64,000 nucleotides of DNA from FEN-1073 sp963780865 (GCA_963780865.1 CAWADT010000016.1:124001-188000), one strand, 5' to 3'; shown: positions 43,379-52,489, counted from the first letter of the stretch. Notes: generated from the letters alone by a model not told the origin. Program-made: numbers and translations.

Positions 43379-43906
43379 ATGGACTCGAAACAACAATCGC
43401 AATCGAACGACCGGCAGAAGCTGGAGAAAGACCAGGAGAAGGGACGAATTACGCGCCAGGAGGATCAGCAACAACTGGAGCAGCGGCAGGCACGGGATCT
43501 GGGACCGCAGCAAGAAAAGCGGCAGGAACTGGACCGGGAACAAGCCAAAGAGTTAAAACCGCGGGAAGAGGAGCGGCTTGTTCTGGACCGCGAGCAAGAT
43601 AAGGAACGAAAGCCGCGAGAAGTGGTGCGGGAAGAGTTAGACCGGGAACAGGATAAGGAACGCAAAGTGCGGGACGAGGAGCGTCGGCAATTGGATCTCC
43701 AGCAGGAGAAGGAACGGATAAAGCGGCAGAACGACCAAGCACGGGAGGAACAGCAACGTCAGCAAGCGCAGAAACTCCAGCAGAAGCAAGCGGAGCAGCT
43801 GGAGAAGCAAACGCGTCAGGATCAAATAAAGGAGCAGGAACAAAAAATTATAGACCAGGAGCAACAACTGAAAGACCAACAAAAACAAGATCGAAATAAA
43901 CGATAA
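43379..43906 (+). CDS. Highly charged Gln/Glu/Lys/Arg-rich low-complexity protein
   Basis: A 175-residue protein made almost only of Gln, Glu, Lys, Arg and Asp with regularly spaced Leu. It carries imperfect repeats LDREQAKELKPREEER, LDREQDKERKPREVVR and LDREQDKERKVRDEER (about residues 50-102), then an EQQ..QQKQAEQLEKQ part. No hydrophobic core, signal peptide or Cys. A continuous helix or a disordered chain is likely; the Leu spacing gives weak coiled-coil potential. ATG 43379 follows GGGAG. No family is recognised and composition-driven matches would be unreliable. Codon use looks like an expressed gene, but I cannot prove it. Confidence 0.6.
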   Translation: MDSKQQSQSNDRQKLEKDQEKGRITRQEDQQQLEQRQARDLGPQQEKRQELDREQAKELKPREEERLVLDREQDKERKPREVVREELDREQDKERKVRDEERRQLDLQQEKERIKRQNDQAREEQQRQQAQKLQQKQAEQLEKQTRQDQIKEQEQKIIDQEQQLKDQQKQDRNKR

Positions 43907-44135
43907 TATTGATGCGAACGCCCGTAAACTCTTTGGGGGCGAGTCCCAACTCACCCCCAACTGCGATTACCCCAACGGCAACCTGCATCCTATACGCGCG
44001 CGCACTACGCCCTTCTCCCGGGACGGGCTGGTCTTTGCTTTGGAGTCGTGCCATAATCCCCTAAGGACGCAGCCCCCGCTTCGCGAGGGCAGGCACTGCT
44101 GCGCCCCGACATTCGCAGTGGATGTGGAGAGTGTT

Positions 44136-45605
44136 ATGACCGACCAACCTAAAAATATCACGGATGAACTTCCGCCAGCCACGCTCGACGACTTACCCGA
44201 AAAACTGCGCCAGGGCGCGGTCCGCGCGGGCTGGTCTTCCCTTATGCCGGTCCAGGCCCAGGCAATCCCCTATCTCCTCGCACGGCGCGACAGGATGATC
44301 CAATCCCGCACAGGGAGCGGGAAAACAGGCGCTTACCTTTTACCGATTCTCTCGCAGGTTGATCCTTCCCGGGCGCTCACTCAGGCGCTGGTGCTGGTGC
44401 CCACGCGCGAACTGGCCCGGCAGGTGGCCGTCGAAGCTGAAGTGCTGGGGAGGGATACGGGCGTGCGCTCCGCCGCCGTTTACGGCGGAGTGGGGTACGG
44501 CCCGCAGCTAGACGCCCTCAAGGCGGGAGCACACCTGGTGATCGGCACGCCGGGGCGGATCCTGGATCATCTGCTGCGGCGGTCCCTCGTGCTGGATGAT
44601 CTCTCCTTCCTGATTTTCGACGAAGCCGACCGGATGCTCTCGATGGGCTTCTACCCGGACATGCGCCGGGTGCAATCCTATCTTCCCCGCCAGCCCGTCA
44701 GCACCTTCATGTTCTCCGCCACGTTCCCGCCCCAGGTCATTCGCCTGGCCGGGCAATTCATGGATCAGCCGGGTTTCCTCAACCTGAGCAGCGACCACAT
44801 CCACGTCACCGAAGTCGAGCACGCGTATTATGTGGTGCCCGGGATGGACAAGGATCGGAGTCTCGTGCGGATCATCGAGACGGAAAACCCGCTCTCGGCC
44901 TTGATCTTCTGCAACACGAAAACGCGCGTGGAGTATGTGACCGTGGTGCTGCAGCGCTTCGGCTACGACGCCGACGACCTAACCTCCGACCGGCCGCAGT
45001 CGGAGCGCGATAAAGTAATGGAGCGGGTGCGCCGGGGGACATTGCGCTTCCTGGTGGCGACGGACGTGGCGGCGCGCGGAATCGACCTACCCGAGCTTTC
45101 CCACGTCTTCCAGTATGAGCCGCCCGAAGACCCCGAAGCCTACATCCATCGCGCCGGTCGCACCGGGCGGGCCGGTGGAAGCGGTACGGCGATCTCGCTG
45201 GTAAACCGGGCGGAGCTTGGCGATCTGGAGCGAATTGGCAAACGCTATGCCATCCAGTTTCAGGAGCGCCCGCTGCCCGAAGACGGAGACGTCGAGCGCA
45301 TCGTGGCCGAACGGATCATCACGCTGTTGGAAGCGAGGCTGCGCAACCGCGACCGCCTGCAAGTCGAGCGCATGCAACGCTTTTTGCCGCTGGCGCGAAC
45401 CTTGGGCGAAAGCGAGGAACCCGATCTGCTGGCGATGCTCTTGGATGACTTCTACCAGGAGACGTTTCACGCCCCGCTCGTCCCGCCCGCAGAAGGAGAA
45501 ACGTCCGCGGCGCAGCGCGCCGCCGGGAGATCGTCGCGCCCGCGCTCGGAAGGCGGCCGCAGACCCGTCGGGCGTTCGCGGGGATCCAAACGCCGCGGGC
45601 GATGA
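44136..45605 (+). CDS. DEAD-box RNA helicase
   Basis: A 489-residue DEAD-box helicase starting at ATG 44136 after GGAGAG. Motifs: Q-motif region SLMPVQAQAIPYLL, motif I SRTGSGKT near 57-64, PTRELA, the TPGR box, DEAD near 161 (IFDEADRM), SAT in FSATFPPQ, the second RecA domain with ALIFCNTKTR, ATDVAARGID and HRAGRTGR. The C-terminal 40 residues are Arg/Gly/Ser-rich, a common RNA-binding tail. It resembles the RhlE/CsdA-like group active in ribosome assembly or cold adaptation. It is intact; no operon partner is evident. Confidence 0.92.
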   Translation: MTDQPKNITDELPPATLDDLPEKLRQGAVRAGWSSLMPVQAQAIPYLLARRDRMIQSRTGSGKTGAYLLPILSQVDPSRALTQALVLVPTRELARQVAVEAEVLGRDTGVRSAAVYGGVGYGPQLDALKAGAHLVIGTPGRILDHLLRRSLVLDDLSFLIFDEADRMLSMGFYPDMRRVQSYLPRQPVSTFMFSATFPPQVIRLAGQFMDQPGFLNLSSDHIHVTEVEHAYYVVPGMDKDRSLVRIIETENPLSALIFCNTKTRVEYVTVVLQRFGYDADDLTSDRPQSERDKVMERVRRGTLRFLVATDVAARGIDLPELSHVFQYEPPEDPEAYIHRAGRTGRAGGSGTAISLVNRAELGDLERIGKRYAIQFQERPLPEDGDVERIVAERIITLLEARLRNRDRLQVERMQRFLPLARTLGESEEPDLLAMLLDDFYQETFHAPLVPPAEGETSAAQRAAGRSSRPRSEGGRRPVGRSRGSKRRGR

Positions 45606-45675
45606 CGTTGTTCGGGTGCGGCGGCGCCGTGCCCCAACCAATGCAATTGATTAATTGCCGCACAGGGGGAACATC

Positions 45676-46290
45676 ATGGCATACGATCCGTTAATCCACC
45701 ATAGAAAATCCATCCGCCTGAAAGGACTCGATTATGCGCAACCGGGGATGTATTTCGTGACGGTTGTCGTGAAAAATCGCGAATGTTTGTTTGGGGAAAA
45801 TTCGAATGTTGGAATGACCCTCCATGACGGCGGATTCATTGTTCAATCCGTTTGGCGGGAATTGCCCGTTCGTTTTCCCAATGCCATATTGGATGAATTT
45901 GTTGTCATGCTGAATCATTTCCACGGCATCATTGGAATATTGGATTCCGTAGGGGCGTGGTGGCCGCGCCCCCAATCATCGGTCATGATGGTATCCCGCC
46001 CTGATTCAACGGGGGCGGGAAGACCCCGCCCCTACGCGGGCATTATGCCATCTGAAAATAATTTGGCTCATCCATTGACATTGGGTCAAATGATTGCTTT
46101 TTTCAAATACCAAACCACAAAACGCATCAATCAAATCCGCGGAACATCGGGCGCCTCCGTGTGGCAACGGAATTATTATAACCGTAGCATTCGTAAAGTG
46201 GATGATTTAGCCCGCATCCGAAAATATATCCAAAACAATCCGAAAAAATGCGAAACGGATGATGAAAATTCCATTCACCACGTTGAATAA
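45676..46290 (+). CDS. REP-associated tyrosine transposase (RAYT, Y1/IS200-like)
   Basis: A 204-residue single-strand transposase of the REP-associated group. HUH-type metal motif is HFH (His81, His83) in MLNHFHGII, and the nucleophile Tyr is in WQRNYYNRSIR (Tyr167 or 168), followed by the typical ARIRKYIQNNPKKC. Start MAYDPLIHHRKSIRLKGLDYAQPG is the family consensus; ATG 45676 follows GGGGGAA. Residues about 92-121 are an extra segment encoded by a REP-type palindrome inserted in frame. Such enzymes mobilise palindromic REP repeats, which are abundant here. Confidence 0.88.
   Translation: MAYDPLIHHRKSIRLKGLDYAQPGMYFVTVVVKNRECLFGENSNVGMTLHDGGFIVQSVWRELPVRFPNAILDEFVVMLNHFHGIIGILDSVGAWWPRPQSSVMMVSRPDSTGAGRPRPYAGIMPSENNLAHPLTLGQMIAFFKYQTTKRINQIRGTSGASVWQRNYYNRSIRKVDDLARIRKYIQNNPKKCETDDENSIHHVE
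45949..46035 (+). repeat. REP-like palindrome inside the RAYT gene
   Basis: GTAGGGGCG (45949-45957) and CGCCCCTAC (46027-46035) form the inverted ends, with inner GC-rich hairpins. The insertion keeps the reading frame and adds about 30 residues (VGAWWPRPQ...AGRPRPYAG) between the HUH motif and the Tyr domain. Confidence 0.75.
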
Positions 46291-46430
46291 TTATCCCAGC
46301 CCACCCTGATGGATAATAATCGCATCCCGCGATATTATTACTTCATCCTGATCTGGTATATTGCCGTCGAGGAACTCTGGCCGCAACCGGTATTGAAAAG
46401 GTTCCATACTATCCATCCTTGGAGAAAATT

Positions 46431-47225
46431 GTGATAAGAAAAATATCCGTTCCGGTCATCGCGCTAATGATTTTTTTATCCGCCTGCCAAACCGCGCCGG
46501 CAGCATCGGCCACGCCCATACCCCCGGCGGATACACTCGCCCCAATGCCCACGGCCATCCCGCCGACGGATACTCTTCTCCCAATCTACACGTCCCCTGC
46601 CCCCACCGCAACGGCCACTCCGACTGTTTCACCCACCGCGTCGATAACGCTAACCCCCACAGTGTTTACGCCATTCCACGCGGTCACAACCGCCGCCGAA
46701 GTCCGGCTGCGCACAGGTCCGGGGTATCAATTCCCGGTGCTGCGCCAGCTGGCGGAAGGCAGCGCGGTCATGGTGCTCGGCAAAGCGCCCGGCGACGAAT
46801 GGATCCATGTTCAGACTTCGGAGAAAATCGAAGGCTGGGTGTTCCACTTTCTACTGAGCTCCACGCCGGATCTGGAAGCCGTCCCGCTGATCGAACCGAG
46901 CGGCGCGCAGCTCGTCCGCGGCCGGGTGCGCGACGCCGCCGGCACGCCCATCCGCGGCGTGAGCTTCAACATCTTCCAAGGAACGGATGTGAACGTCGAC
47001 GTCAATACGGTCCTGTCGGATGGGGACGGCGAGTTTTATTCCTACATGCCGCTCACCGCCGCCGGCACGTGGACGGTCGGCTACTCTGGAATCGCCTGCG
47101 ACAGCAATGTCTGGACCGATGCGACCTGCACCTATTACCTCAACGAATACACCGGCACGGTGGATCCGGCGTCCCAGACGGTTGTCCTGCCTTTCACCGG
47201 CGAGCTAGAGTTCACCTGGAAGTGA
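46431..47225 (+). CDS. SH3-domain lipoprotein with Thr/Pro linker
   Basis: A 264-residue lipoprotein. GTG 46431 follows GGAG and gives the signal peptide MIRKISVPVIALMIFLSAC (lipobox LSAC, Cys19). Residues 20-85 are a Thr/Pro/Ala linker. Residues about 90-150 form a bacterial SH3 (SH3_3) domain: EVRLRTGPGYQFPVLRQLAEGSAVMVLG..EWIHVQTSEKIEGWVFHFLL. The C-terminal part has a Cna-like or carboxypeptidase-regulatory-like fold (GRVRDAAGTPIRGVSFNIFQG..DGEFYSYMPL). Likely surface-located, binding wall or glycan. It is intact. Confidence 0.82.
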   Translation: MIRKISVPVIALMIFLSACQTAPAASATPIPPADTLAPMPTAIPPTDTLLPIYTSPAPTATATPTVSPTASITLTPTVFTPFHAVTTAAEVRLRTGPGYQFPVLRQLAEGSAVMVLGKAPGDEWIHVQTSEKIEGWVFHFLLSSTPDLEAVPLIEPSGAQLVRGRVRDAAGTPIRGVSFNIFQGTDVNVDVNTVLSDGDGEFYSYMPLTAAGTWTVGYSGIACDSNVWTDATCTYYLNEYTGTVDPASQTVVLPFTGELEFTWK

Positions 47226-47289
47226 CCGCCGCGCGGAGGTCTCCGCTTTCTTGCAGAGGCACCCCGGAGCAACCGGGGAGGAGGTTCCC

Positions 47290-48081
47290 ATGACCGCATC
47301 CACTCCCGGATCGGACAACGACCGAATGCCGGCGGTCTTCCTTGGCCACGGTTCTCCGGAAAACGCGCTCGAAGAGAACGCTTTCACGCGCGGCTGGAAA
47401 ACGCTGGCCCGTTCGCTCCCGCGTCCGAAGGCAATCCTCTCCATCTCCGCCCATTGGCTCACCGAAGGCACGGCCGCCACCGCGATGCCCGCCCCGCGGA
47501 CGATCCACGATTTCTACGGCTTCCCTCCGGCGCTTTACGAAATTGATTACCCTTGCCCGGGATCCCCGGAGCTTGCGGCGCGGATCCGGAAAGCGGTGGA
47601 GAGCGTGAAGGTGCAGCCGGACGCGGAATGGGGGCTGGATCACGGGACGTGGTCGGTGCTGGCGAACATGTTCCCGGCGGCCGAGATTCCCGTTGTGCAG
47701 CTAAGCCTGGATTATTATCTGCCGCCGGAAAAGCAGTATCAAATCGGCCGGGAACTCCGGCCGCTGCGCGAGGAAGGCGTGCTGATCCTCGGCAGCGGCA
47801 ATCTGGTGCACAACCTGGCGGCAATCGATTTCAACGCCGCGCCATTTTCCTGGGCGCTGGATTTCGATCATTACGTTGAGGACGCCCTCGCACGGCGCGA
47901 CGACGACGCGCTGCTCCGCTATCACGAGCGGCGCTCCGCCCGCCTCGCGCATCCCTCCGTCGACCATTTCCTGCCGCTGCTGTACGTGCTGGGCGCGAGC
48001 GAAGACGAGACGCCGCGGCAGTTCAACGAGGGGTTTTTCGCCGGATCGGTGAGTATGCGCTGCGCGGTGTTCGGCGGGTAA
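47290..48081 (+). CDS. ygiD: DODA-type extradiol dioxygenase family protein (YgiD-like)
   Basis: A 263-residue class III extradiol dioxygenase-fold enzyme. Metal ligands appear in FLGHGSPENAL (His20) and SISAHW (His55), and the third conserved block is GLDHGTWSVL with a later HPSVDHFLPLLY. The subgroup includes 4,5-DOPA dioxygenases, but bacterial members often have other aromatic substrates. ATG 47290 follows GGAGG. The assignment to fold is secure; the substrate is not. It follows the SH3 lipoprotein with a short gap. Confidence 0.87.
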   Translation: MTASTPGSDNDRMPAVFLGHGSPENALEENAFTRGWKTLARSLPRPKAILSISAHWLTEGTAATAMPAPRTIHDFYGFPPALYEIDYPCPGSPELAARIRKAVESVKVQPDAEWGLDHGTWSVLANMFPAAEIPVVQLSLDYYLPPEKQYQIGRELRPLREEGVLILGSGNLVHNLAAIDFNAAPFSWALDFDHYVEDALARRDDDALLRYHERRSARLAHPSVDHFLPLLYVLGASEDETPRQFNEGFFAGSVSMRCAVFGG

Positions 48082-48159
48082 AGCGAGGTTACTCCCGGTT
48101 CGGCATTTCCGACGATCGGCCGGCTCGCCTGCCGAAACGGCGGTTCAAGGAGCATAACC

Positions 48160-49782
48160 ATGGATGAGACTCCGCTCAAGAAAGTGGCCTGCCCTTCCTG
48201 CGGCGCGCCGATTCTCTTCGGACCACACGACGGGACGACCACCCGCTGCCAGTTCTGCGGCGCGGTGGTCGAGCGCCCCGCCCCGGCGGAACAGCCTTCC
48301 GCCCCGACGGAAAACGCTCCCGAGCCGCCGGACTTTCCTTCGATCCCCTCCGCTCCCGCTTCCAAATCCAATCCCATCGTGGGCTGGTTGATCCTTGCGG
48401 TCATTGCCGGGGGGCTGCTCGTTGGCGCGGTCGCCGTCATCGGCGCGCTTTCCGGCGGCGGTATTCTTGGCAAACCTGCACTGTCGGTCCAATCGCCCAT
48501 CGCGCTGCTGCCGACCGGCCCCGCCCAGGCGCCGGATTTCCTCGCTTGGACCTACGACCCCGGCGCCGACACGTACCAAACCGCGCGGATTAACCCGGCC
48601 AAAAGCAGCGTCGTCTGGCGCGGGAAAACCCACAAGGATATCGGCGACGTGAGCGCGATTGTCGCCGCAGGCGATAAATTCTTCTCCGTAGAGGGCACCG
48701 GGCTATATGCCTACCGGACCGCCGACGGCAACCTCATCTGGCAGGCCGCGCTGTCCGACAAACTCAGCTATTGCAGCGGCTGCCTGAGCGTGCGTGGCAA
48801 TCGCGTGGTCGCCCTCACCCAGGACTACAGCTTGCAGGCGTTCGACGCCGAATCCGGCGCATCCGCCTGGCAACGGCGGCTGGACGGATACACAAGCTCC
48901 TATTCCATCGCCGACGGCGCGGTCTGGGTGATGGATAAAACCGGCGGCGGGAATGGACTGCTCGCCCTCGGTCTTGAGGATGGAAAAGTTCAGCGGCAGA
49001 TCGTCCCACAGTGCGAGGATCCGGAGGGGTTTGGGGAGAGCGGCCTGGATACTTCCGCCACCTTTCTGTTCGACCCCGATCCGTCGGTGCTCTCCTCAAG
49101 CCGTTCCGTGTACCTGCTGTATGGCTGGGCGCCCGGTTGCATCGAACGCTGGAACGCGCCGTTTGACGCGAATGCCTGGCAAACGCGAGAGAAAGATGGG
49201 TTTTCCCCATCGGGGGATTATTCCCTGCTTTCCGCGCCGGACACGCTCTACGTTGCCACGGATAATAATTTGTGGGCCGCCGATAAAACCACCGGCAAAG
49301 TGCAAACGCTGATGCAAGGCGGCGATTACAATCTCGTGCCGCTCGCTTTCGCGCAAGGGGTGCTGGTCGTGCGCACCGAGCGCACGCGCGGGACGGCGCA
49401 GTTCGGGCTGATCGGCGTCGATCCGGCCAGCGGCGATACGTTGTGGCAATACACGATCGAGAAGGGTGCGCCGCTGGATGACCCGGATTCGATCGCCGGG
49501 CTGATCGACGGCGACCAAACAGGCTGGACCTGGCGCATCCTCGGCGGCCAAATGGTCCTGTTGAATTTTCAAGCGAATCCAAATCAGCTGACCTTTCAAA
49601 CGATCGATCCCAAATCCGGAACCGTGGCGGCCGGAAAAACGATCAAGCTAAACATTAGCGGTGATTTCTACGCGCCGCCGTCTCTCGTCGCCTGGCAGGA
49701 TCCGGTCGCGTGGTTTCTGGTGGAATCGGACCTGGTGGGCTTCGACGCCGGCGCGATGAGCATCAAGTTCAGTTATCCGTAG
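48160..49782 (+). CDS. Zinc-ribbon / membrane helix / PQQ-type beta-propeller protein
   Basis: A 540-residue protein with the same plan as that at 30490. A zinc ribbon (Cys11, Cys14, Cys30, Cys33: CPSC..CQFC) is followed by a Pro-rich linker, a membrane helix near 73-98 (GWLILAVIAGGLLVGAVAVIGAL), then a PQQ-like beta-propeller (SGASAWQRRLDGY, AADKTTGKVQTLM, DPASGDTLWQYTIEKG). The ribbon would be cytosolic and the propeller outside. ATG follows AAGGAG. Function unknown; a sensor or scaffold is possible, but not shown. Confidence 0.8.
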   Translation: MDETPLKKVACPSCGAPILFGPHDGTTTRCQFCGAVVERPAPAEQPSAPTENAPEPPDFPSIPSAPASKSNPIVGWLILAVIAGGLLVGAVAVIGALSGGGILGKPALSVQSPIALLPTGPAQAPDFLAWTYDPGADTYQTARINPAKSSVVWRGKTHKDIGDVSAIVAAGDKFFSVEGTGLYAYRTADGNLIWQAALSDKLSYCSGCLSVRGNRVVALTQDYSLQAFDAESGASAWQRRLDGYTSSYSIADGAVWVMDKTGGGNGLLALGLEDGKVQRQIVPQCEDPEGFGESGLDTSATFLFDPDPSVLSSSRSVYLLYGWAPGCIERWNAPFDANAWQTREKDGFSPSGDYSLLSAPDTLYVATDNNLWAADKTTGKVQTLMQGGDYNLVPLAFAQGVLVVRTERTRGTAQFGLIGVDPASGDTLWQYTIEKGAPLDDPDSIAGLIDGDQTGWTWRILGGQMVLLNFQANPNQLTFQTIDPKSGTVAAGKTIKLNISGDFYAPPSLVAWQDPVAWFLVESDLVGFDAGAMSIKFSYP

Positions 49783-49963
49783 CCAGACGTTTTCCCTATA
49801 TCATGATTGCCGGCGTAAACTGTATTTGGATTTTTGACGATCGTAAGGAAGATATTTCCAGGCCAAAATGCAATTCGTGGTATGGTTGTAAAGTTTTCCG
49901 GCCTGCGATTTTTTTTTGTGGGGTTCGCTCTGGAGCCGGATCAATCCGAAAGGAGAGATGAGC

Positions 49964-50944
49964 ATGTACCTGCCAACTGAATCCCGCTACGATACGATGC
50001 GATACAACCGCTGCGGGCATAGCGGCCTGAAACTCCCGGCCGTTTCGCTCGGGCTGTGGCACAATTTCGGCGGAGTGGATACGCGCGAGAACGCCCGCGC
50101 GATGATCCTGCGCGCGTTCGACCTCGGCATCACCCACTTCGACCTGGCCAATAACTACGGGCCGCCGCCCGGCAGCGCCGAGGAAACTTTCGGATGGGTC
50201 CTGCGGAATGACCTGGCGTCCTATCGCGACGAGCTGATCATCTCGACCAAGGCCGGTTGGGACATGTGGCCGGGGCCGTACGGCGATTTTGGATCGCGCA
50301 AGTACCTGATGGCCAGCCTTGACCAAAGCCTGCGCCGGATGGGTCTCGATTATGTGGATATCTTCTACCACCACCGCCCAGACCCGCAAACGCCGCTGGA
50401 GGAGACGATGGGAACGCTTGCGGACATCGTCCGCAGCGGGAAAGCGCTGTACGCCGGGATCTCCAGCTACCGGCCCGAACCGACCCGCCAGGCGGCGGAA
50501 CTCCTGCGCGGGATGGGCATCCACTGCGCGATTCACCAGCCTTCCTACAGCATGTTCGATCGTTGGGTGGAAGACGGTCTGCTCCAGGTGCTTGGCGAAG
50601 AAGGCGTTGGCTGCATCGTATTCTCGCCGCTCGCGCAGGGGCTGCTAACCGACCGCTATCTGAAGGGCATCCCCGCGGATTCGCGCGCAGCGCGGAGCAT
50701 CTTCCTCCGGCCGGAAAGTATCACCGCCGAGCTGATGACCAAGGTAACCAAACTAAACGAAATCGCCGCCGCCCGTGGGCAAAAGCTCTCGCAGATGGCG
50801 CTCGCTTGGGTTCTGCGGCGGAAGGAAATCACCTCAGCTTTGATTGGCGCGAGCAGAGTCTCTCAGATCGAGGATGCGGTGGACGCGCTGAAAGCGCCGC
50901 CGCTTTCGGCGGAGGAAATAAAGCAGATCGAGGCGATCCTCTAA
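49964..50944 (+). CDS. yghZ: Aldo/keto reductase (L-glyceraldehyde 3-phosphate reductase-like)
   Basis: A 326-residue aldo/keto reductase close to the YghZ/GPR group that reduces L-glyceraldehyde 3-phosphate or methylglyoxal. Typical segments: FDLANNYGPPPGSAEETFG, TKAGWDMWPGPYGDFGSRKYL, YHHRPDP (active-site His region), HQPSYSMFDRWVEDGLL and the C-terminal ALIGASRVSQIEDAV. I prefer ATG 49964 because the GGAGAG site is 8 bases away, against only 2 for ATG 49958. Intact. Confidence 0.88.
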   Translation: MYLPTESRYDTMRYNRCGHSGLKLPAVSLGLWHNFGGVDTRENARAMILRAFDLGITHFDLANNYGPPPGSAEETFGWVLRNDLASYRDELIISTKAGWDMWPGPYGDFGSRKYLMASLDQSLRRMGLDYVDIFYHHRPDPQTPLEETMGTLADIVRSGKALYAGISSYRPEPTRQAAELLRGMGIHCAIHQPSYSMFDRWVEDGLLQVLGEEGVGCIVFSPLAQGLLTDRYLKGIPADSRAARSIFLRPESITAELMTKVTKLNEIAAARGQKLSQMALAWVLRRKEITSALIGASRVSQIEDAVDALKAPPLSAEEIKQIEAIL

Positions 50945-50994
50945 GCCGCCTTCCCGCGAGACGCGGCGACGGGTTGAAAGGCGAAAACCTATTT

Positions 50995-51135
50995 CGTCAT
51001 TGCGAAGAGTGCCAGCGGTTGATTTTTAGTCGCCGGTACGACGAAGGAACATCGCGAGTTGGCGCCACAACCTATGTCATTGCGAGGAGTACCGGCGACT
51101 GATTTTTTTTAGCCGCCGGTAGGACGAAGCAATCT
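50995..51135 (+). repeat. Dispersed repeat family B, two copies
   Basis: GTCATTGCGAAGAGTGCCAGCGG..GACGAAGGAACATC and TGTCATTGCGAGGAGTACCGGCG..GACGAAGCAATCTG lie in tandem. The region to the GIY-YIG gene shows no gene otherwise. Confidence 0.65.
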
Positions 51136-51254
51136 GTTCTTCGCTCGAACAGTATACTTCGACCTCTCTTTTGAAGAATTTCAATTCGGGAATCAATTTT
51201 TCTGGCGGATAAGGAATTACAGCGATATAATTAATTCGCTATGGGGGAATCACA

Positions 51255-51548
51255 ATGTCATCCAAACGCCAATATTGGGTTTACATTCTCGCCAATTTGC
51301 ACAATTCCGTTTTATACATCGGCGTGACCAATAACCTTCAACGCCGGATTTTTGAACATAAAGCCGGGATTGGAAGTATCTTTACGAAGAAATATAAGGT
51401 CCACAAGCTCGTTTATTTTGAGACCACCAGCAACATTCATTTCGCCCTTCGAAGAGAAAAACAAATAAAAGCCGGATCCCGTGTTAGGAAATTATCTTTG
51501 ATTAACAGTGTAAACCCGGAATGGCGCGATCTGTATGAGGATGGATAA
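51255..51548 (+). CDS. GIY-YIG nuclease family protein
   Basis: A 97-residue single-domain GIY-YIG protein: YWVYILANLHNSVLYIGVTNNLQRRIFEH (catalytic Tyr, second motif YIGV, conserved Arg), then KLVYFETT and AREKQIKAGSR-like ALRREKQIKAGSRVRKLSLI. A GGGGG site lies before ATG 51255. This short form is very common in Chloroflexota and other bacteria, often in many copies. It stands among family B repeats on both sides, which may reflect mobility; its substrate is unknown. Confidence 0.88.
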   Translation: MSSKRQYWVYILANLHNSVLYIGVTNNLQRRIFEHKAGIGSIFTKKYKVHKLVYFETTSNIHFALRREKQIKAGSRVRKLSLINSVNPEWRDLYEDG

Positions 51549-51599
51549 TAATTGTTCATTAATAAAGGAATGACATGACCATTGGTTGGATAAGCTATT

Positions 51600-51960
51600 G
51601 CGTGAGTGGGATGGGAGATTGCCGCGCCGCCTTCGGCGGCTCGCAATGACATAGGTTGTGACTTCCACTCGCAACGAATAATTGTCATTCTCCCATCTAC
51701 GAATGGTTTCATCGGAACGCATAATTGATAAAAGAAATTCACGCGGCGACGGGTTGAAAAGTAATATCCTTCTTTGTCATTGCGAGGAGGTCTCGAGGCC
51801 GTGCATTTGGCCTCGAGACCGACGAAGCAATCTCGCCCTTCTTTCTAACAGAATGAATCATCTATCCATTGTTGGAGTCCTCCCGGATATTTGTAGTTTG
51901 GGAGATTGCTTCGTCATACCGACGGCAAAAATTCAGCCGCCGGTATTCCTCGCAATGACA
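51600..51960 (+). repeat. Dispersed repeat family B cluster
   Basis: Arms GGAGATTGCCGCGCCGCC..CTCGCAATGACATAG, GTCATTGCGAGGAGG..GACGAAGCAATCTC and GGGAGATTGCTTCGTC..CCTCGCAATGACAT alternate in direct and inverted orientation. The stretch from 51549 to the GNAT gene holds no gene. Confidence 0.65.
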
Positions 51961-51966
51961 TATAAT
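51961..51966 (+). promoter_or_regulatory. -10 hexamer next to a family B repeat end
   Basis: A perfect TATAAT directly abuts the repeat end CGCAATGACA and lies 16 bases before the GNAT start at 51983. No good -35 is seen. Confidence 0.4.
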
Positions 51967-51982
51967 TGAGAAATCCCATCCC

Positions 51983-52432
51983 ATGATCACTTACCGCCAG
52001 ATCAGCACCGCCGACCGGGAATACGAGACGGAAAAGGCGCTCCGCAACCAGGTGCTGCGCGCGCCGCTGGGCCTGGCGCTTTCCGAAGCGGACGTGCGCG
52101 GCGAGGAGAAACAGATCCACCTCGTCGCGGTGGACGAAAGCGGCGCCGTCGTGGGCTGTGTCCTGATCGCGCCGCTTGGAGACGGGACGGCCCGCATCCG
52201 TCAAATGGCGGTTCAGGAGCGCTTCCGGCGAAAGGGCATCGGCGCCGGGTTGATGGCGCAGGCGGAGAAGATTGCGCGGGGATTGCCGGTCCGCAAAGTA
52301 ACGATGCACGCGCGGGTATCCGCGCGCGGATTCTACGAACGCCTGGGGTATCGGGCCGCATCCGACTTTTTCCTTGAGGTGACAATTCCCCATATCGCGA
52401 TGCAAAAGACGCTTCCTCCGGAAAAATCGTAA
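51983..52432 (+). CDS. GNAT family N-acetyltransferase (ElaA/YjcF-like)
   Basis: A 149-residue acetyltransferase. The acetyl-CoA-binding motif A is MAVQERFRRKGIGAGLMAQAEKIA (R-K-G-I-G-A-G core, about residues 74-98); the N-terminal LRNQVLRAPLGL..EEKQIHLVAVDESGAVVGCVLI and the end YERLGYRAASDFFLEVTIPHIAMQK match the ElaA/YjcF-like group. Substrate unknown. Intact. It may share a transcript with the nitroreductase-like gene 57 bases later. Confidence 0.9.
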   Translation: MITYRQISTADREYETEKALRNQVLRAPLGLALSEADVRGEEKQIHLVAVDESGAVVGCVLIAPLGDGTARIRQMAVQERFRRKGIGAGLMAQAEKIARGLPVRKVTMHARVSARGFYERLGYRAASDFFLEVTIPHIAMQKTLPPEKS

Positions 52433-52489
52433 TTTTCGGCCCAAGCGGAATAACGATGGAAAAATGCGCTTGAATACAGGGAGCCCTGA

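Noticed and set aside
43330..43602. Gly/Ala-rich frame overlapping the charged protein
   Set aside because: Alternative frame of a repetitive sequence; it lacks the ribosome binding site that precedes ATG 43379.
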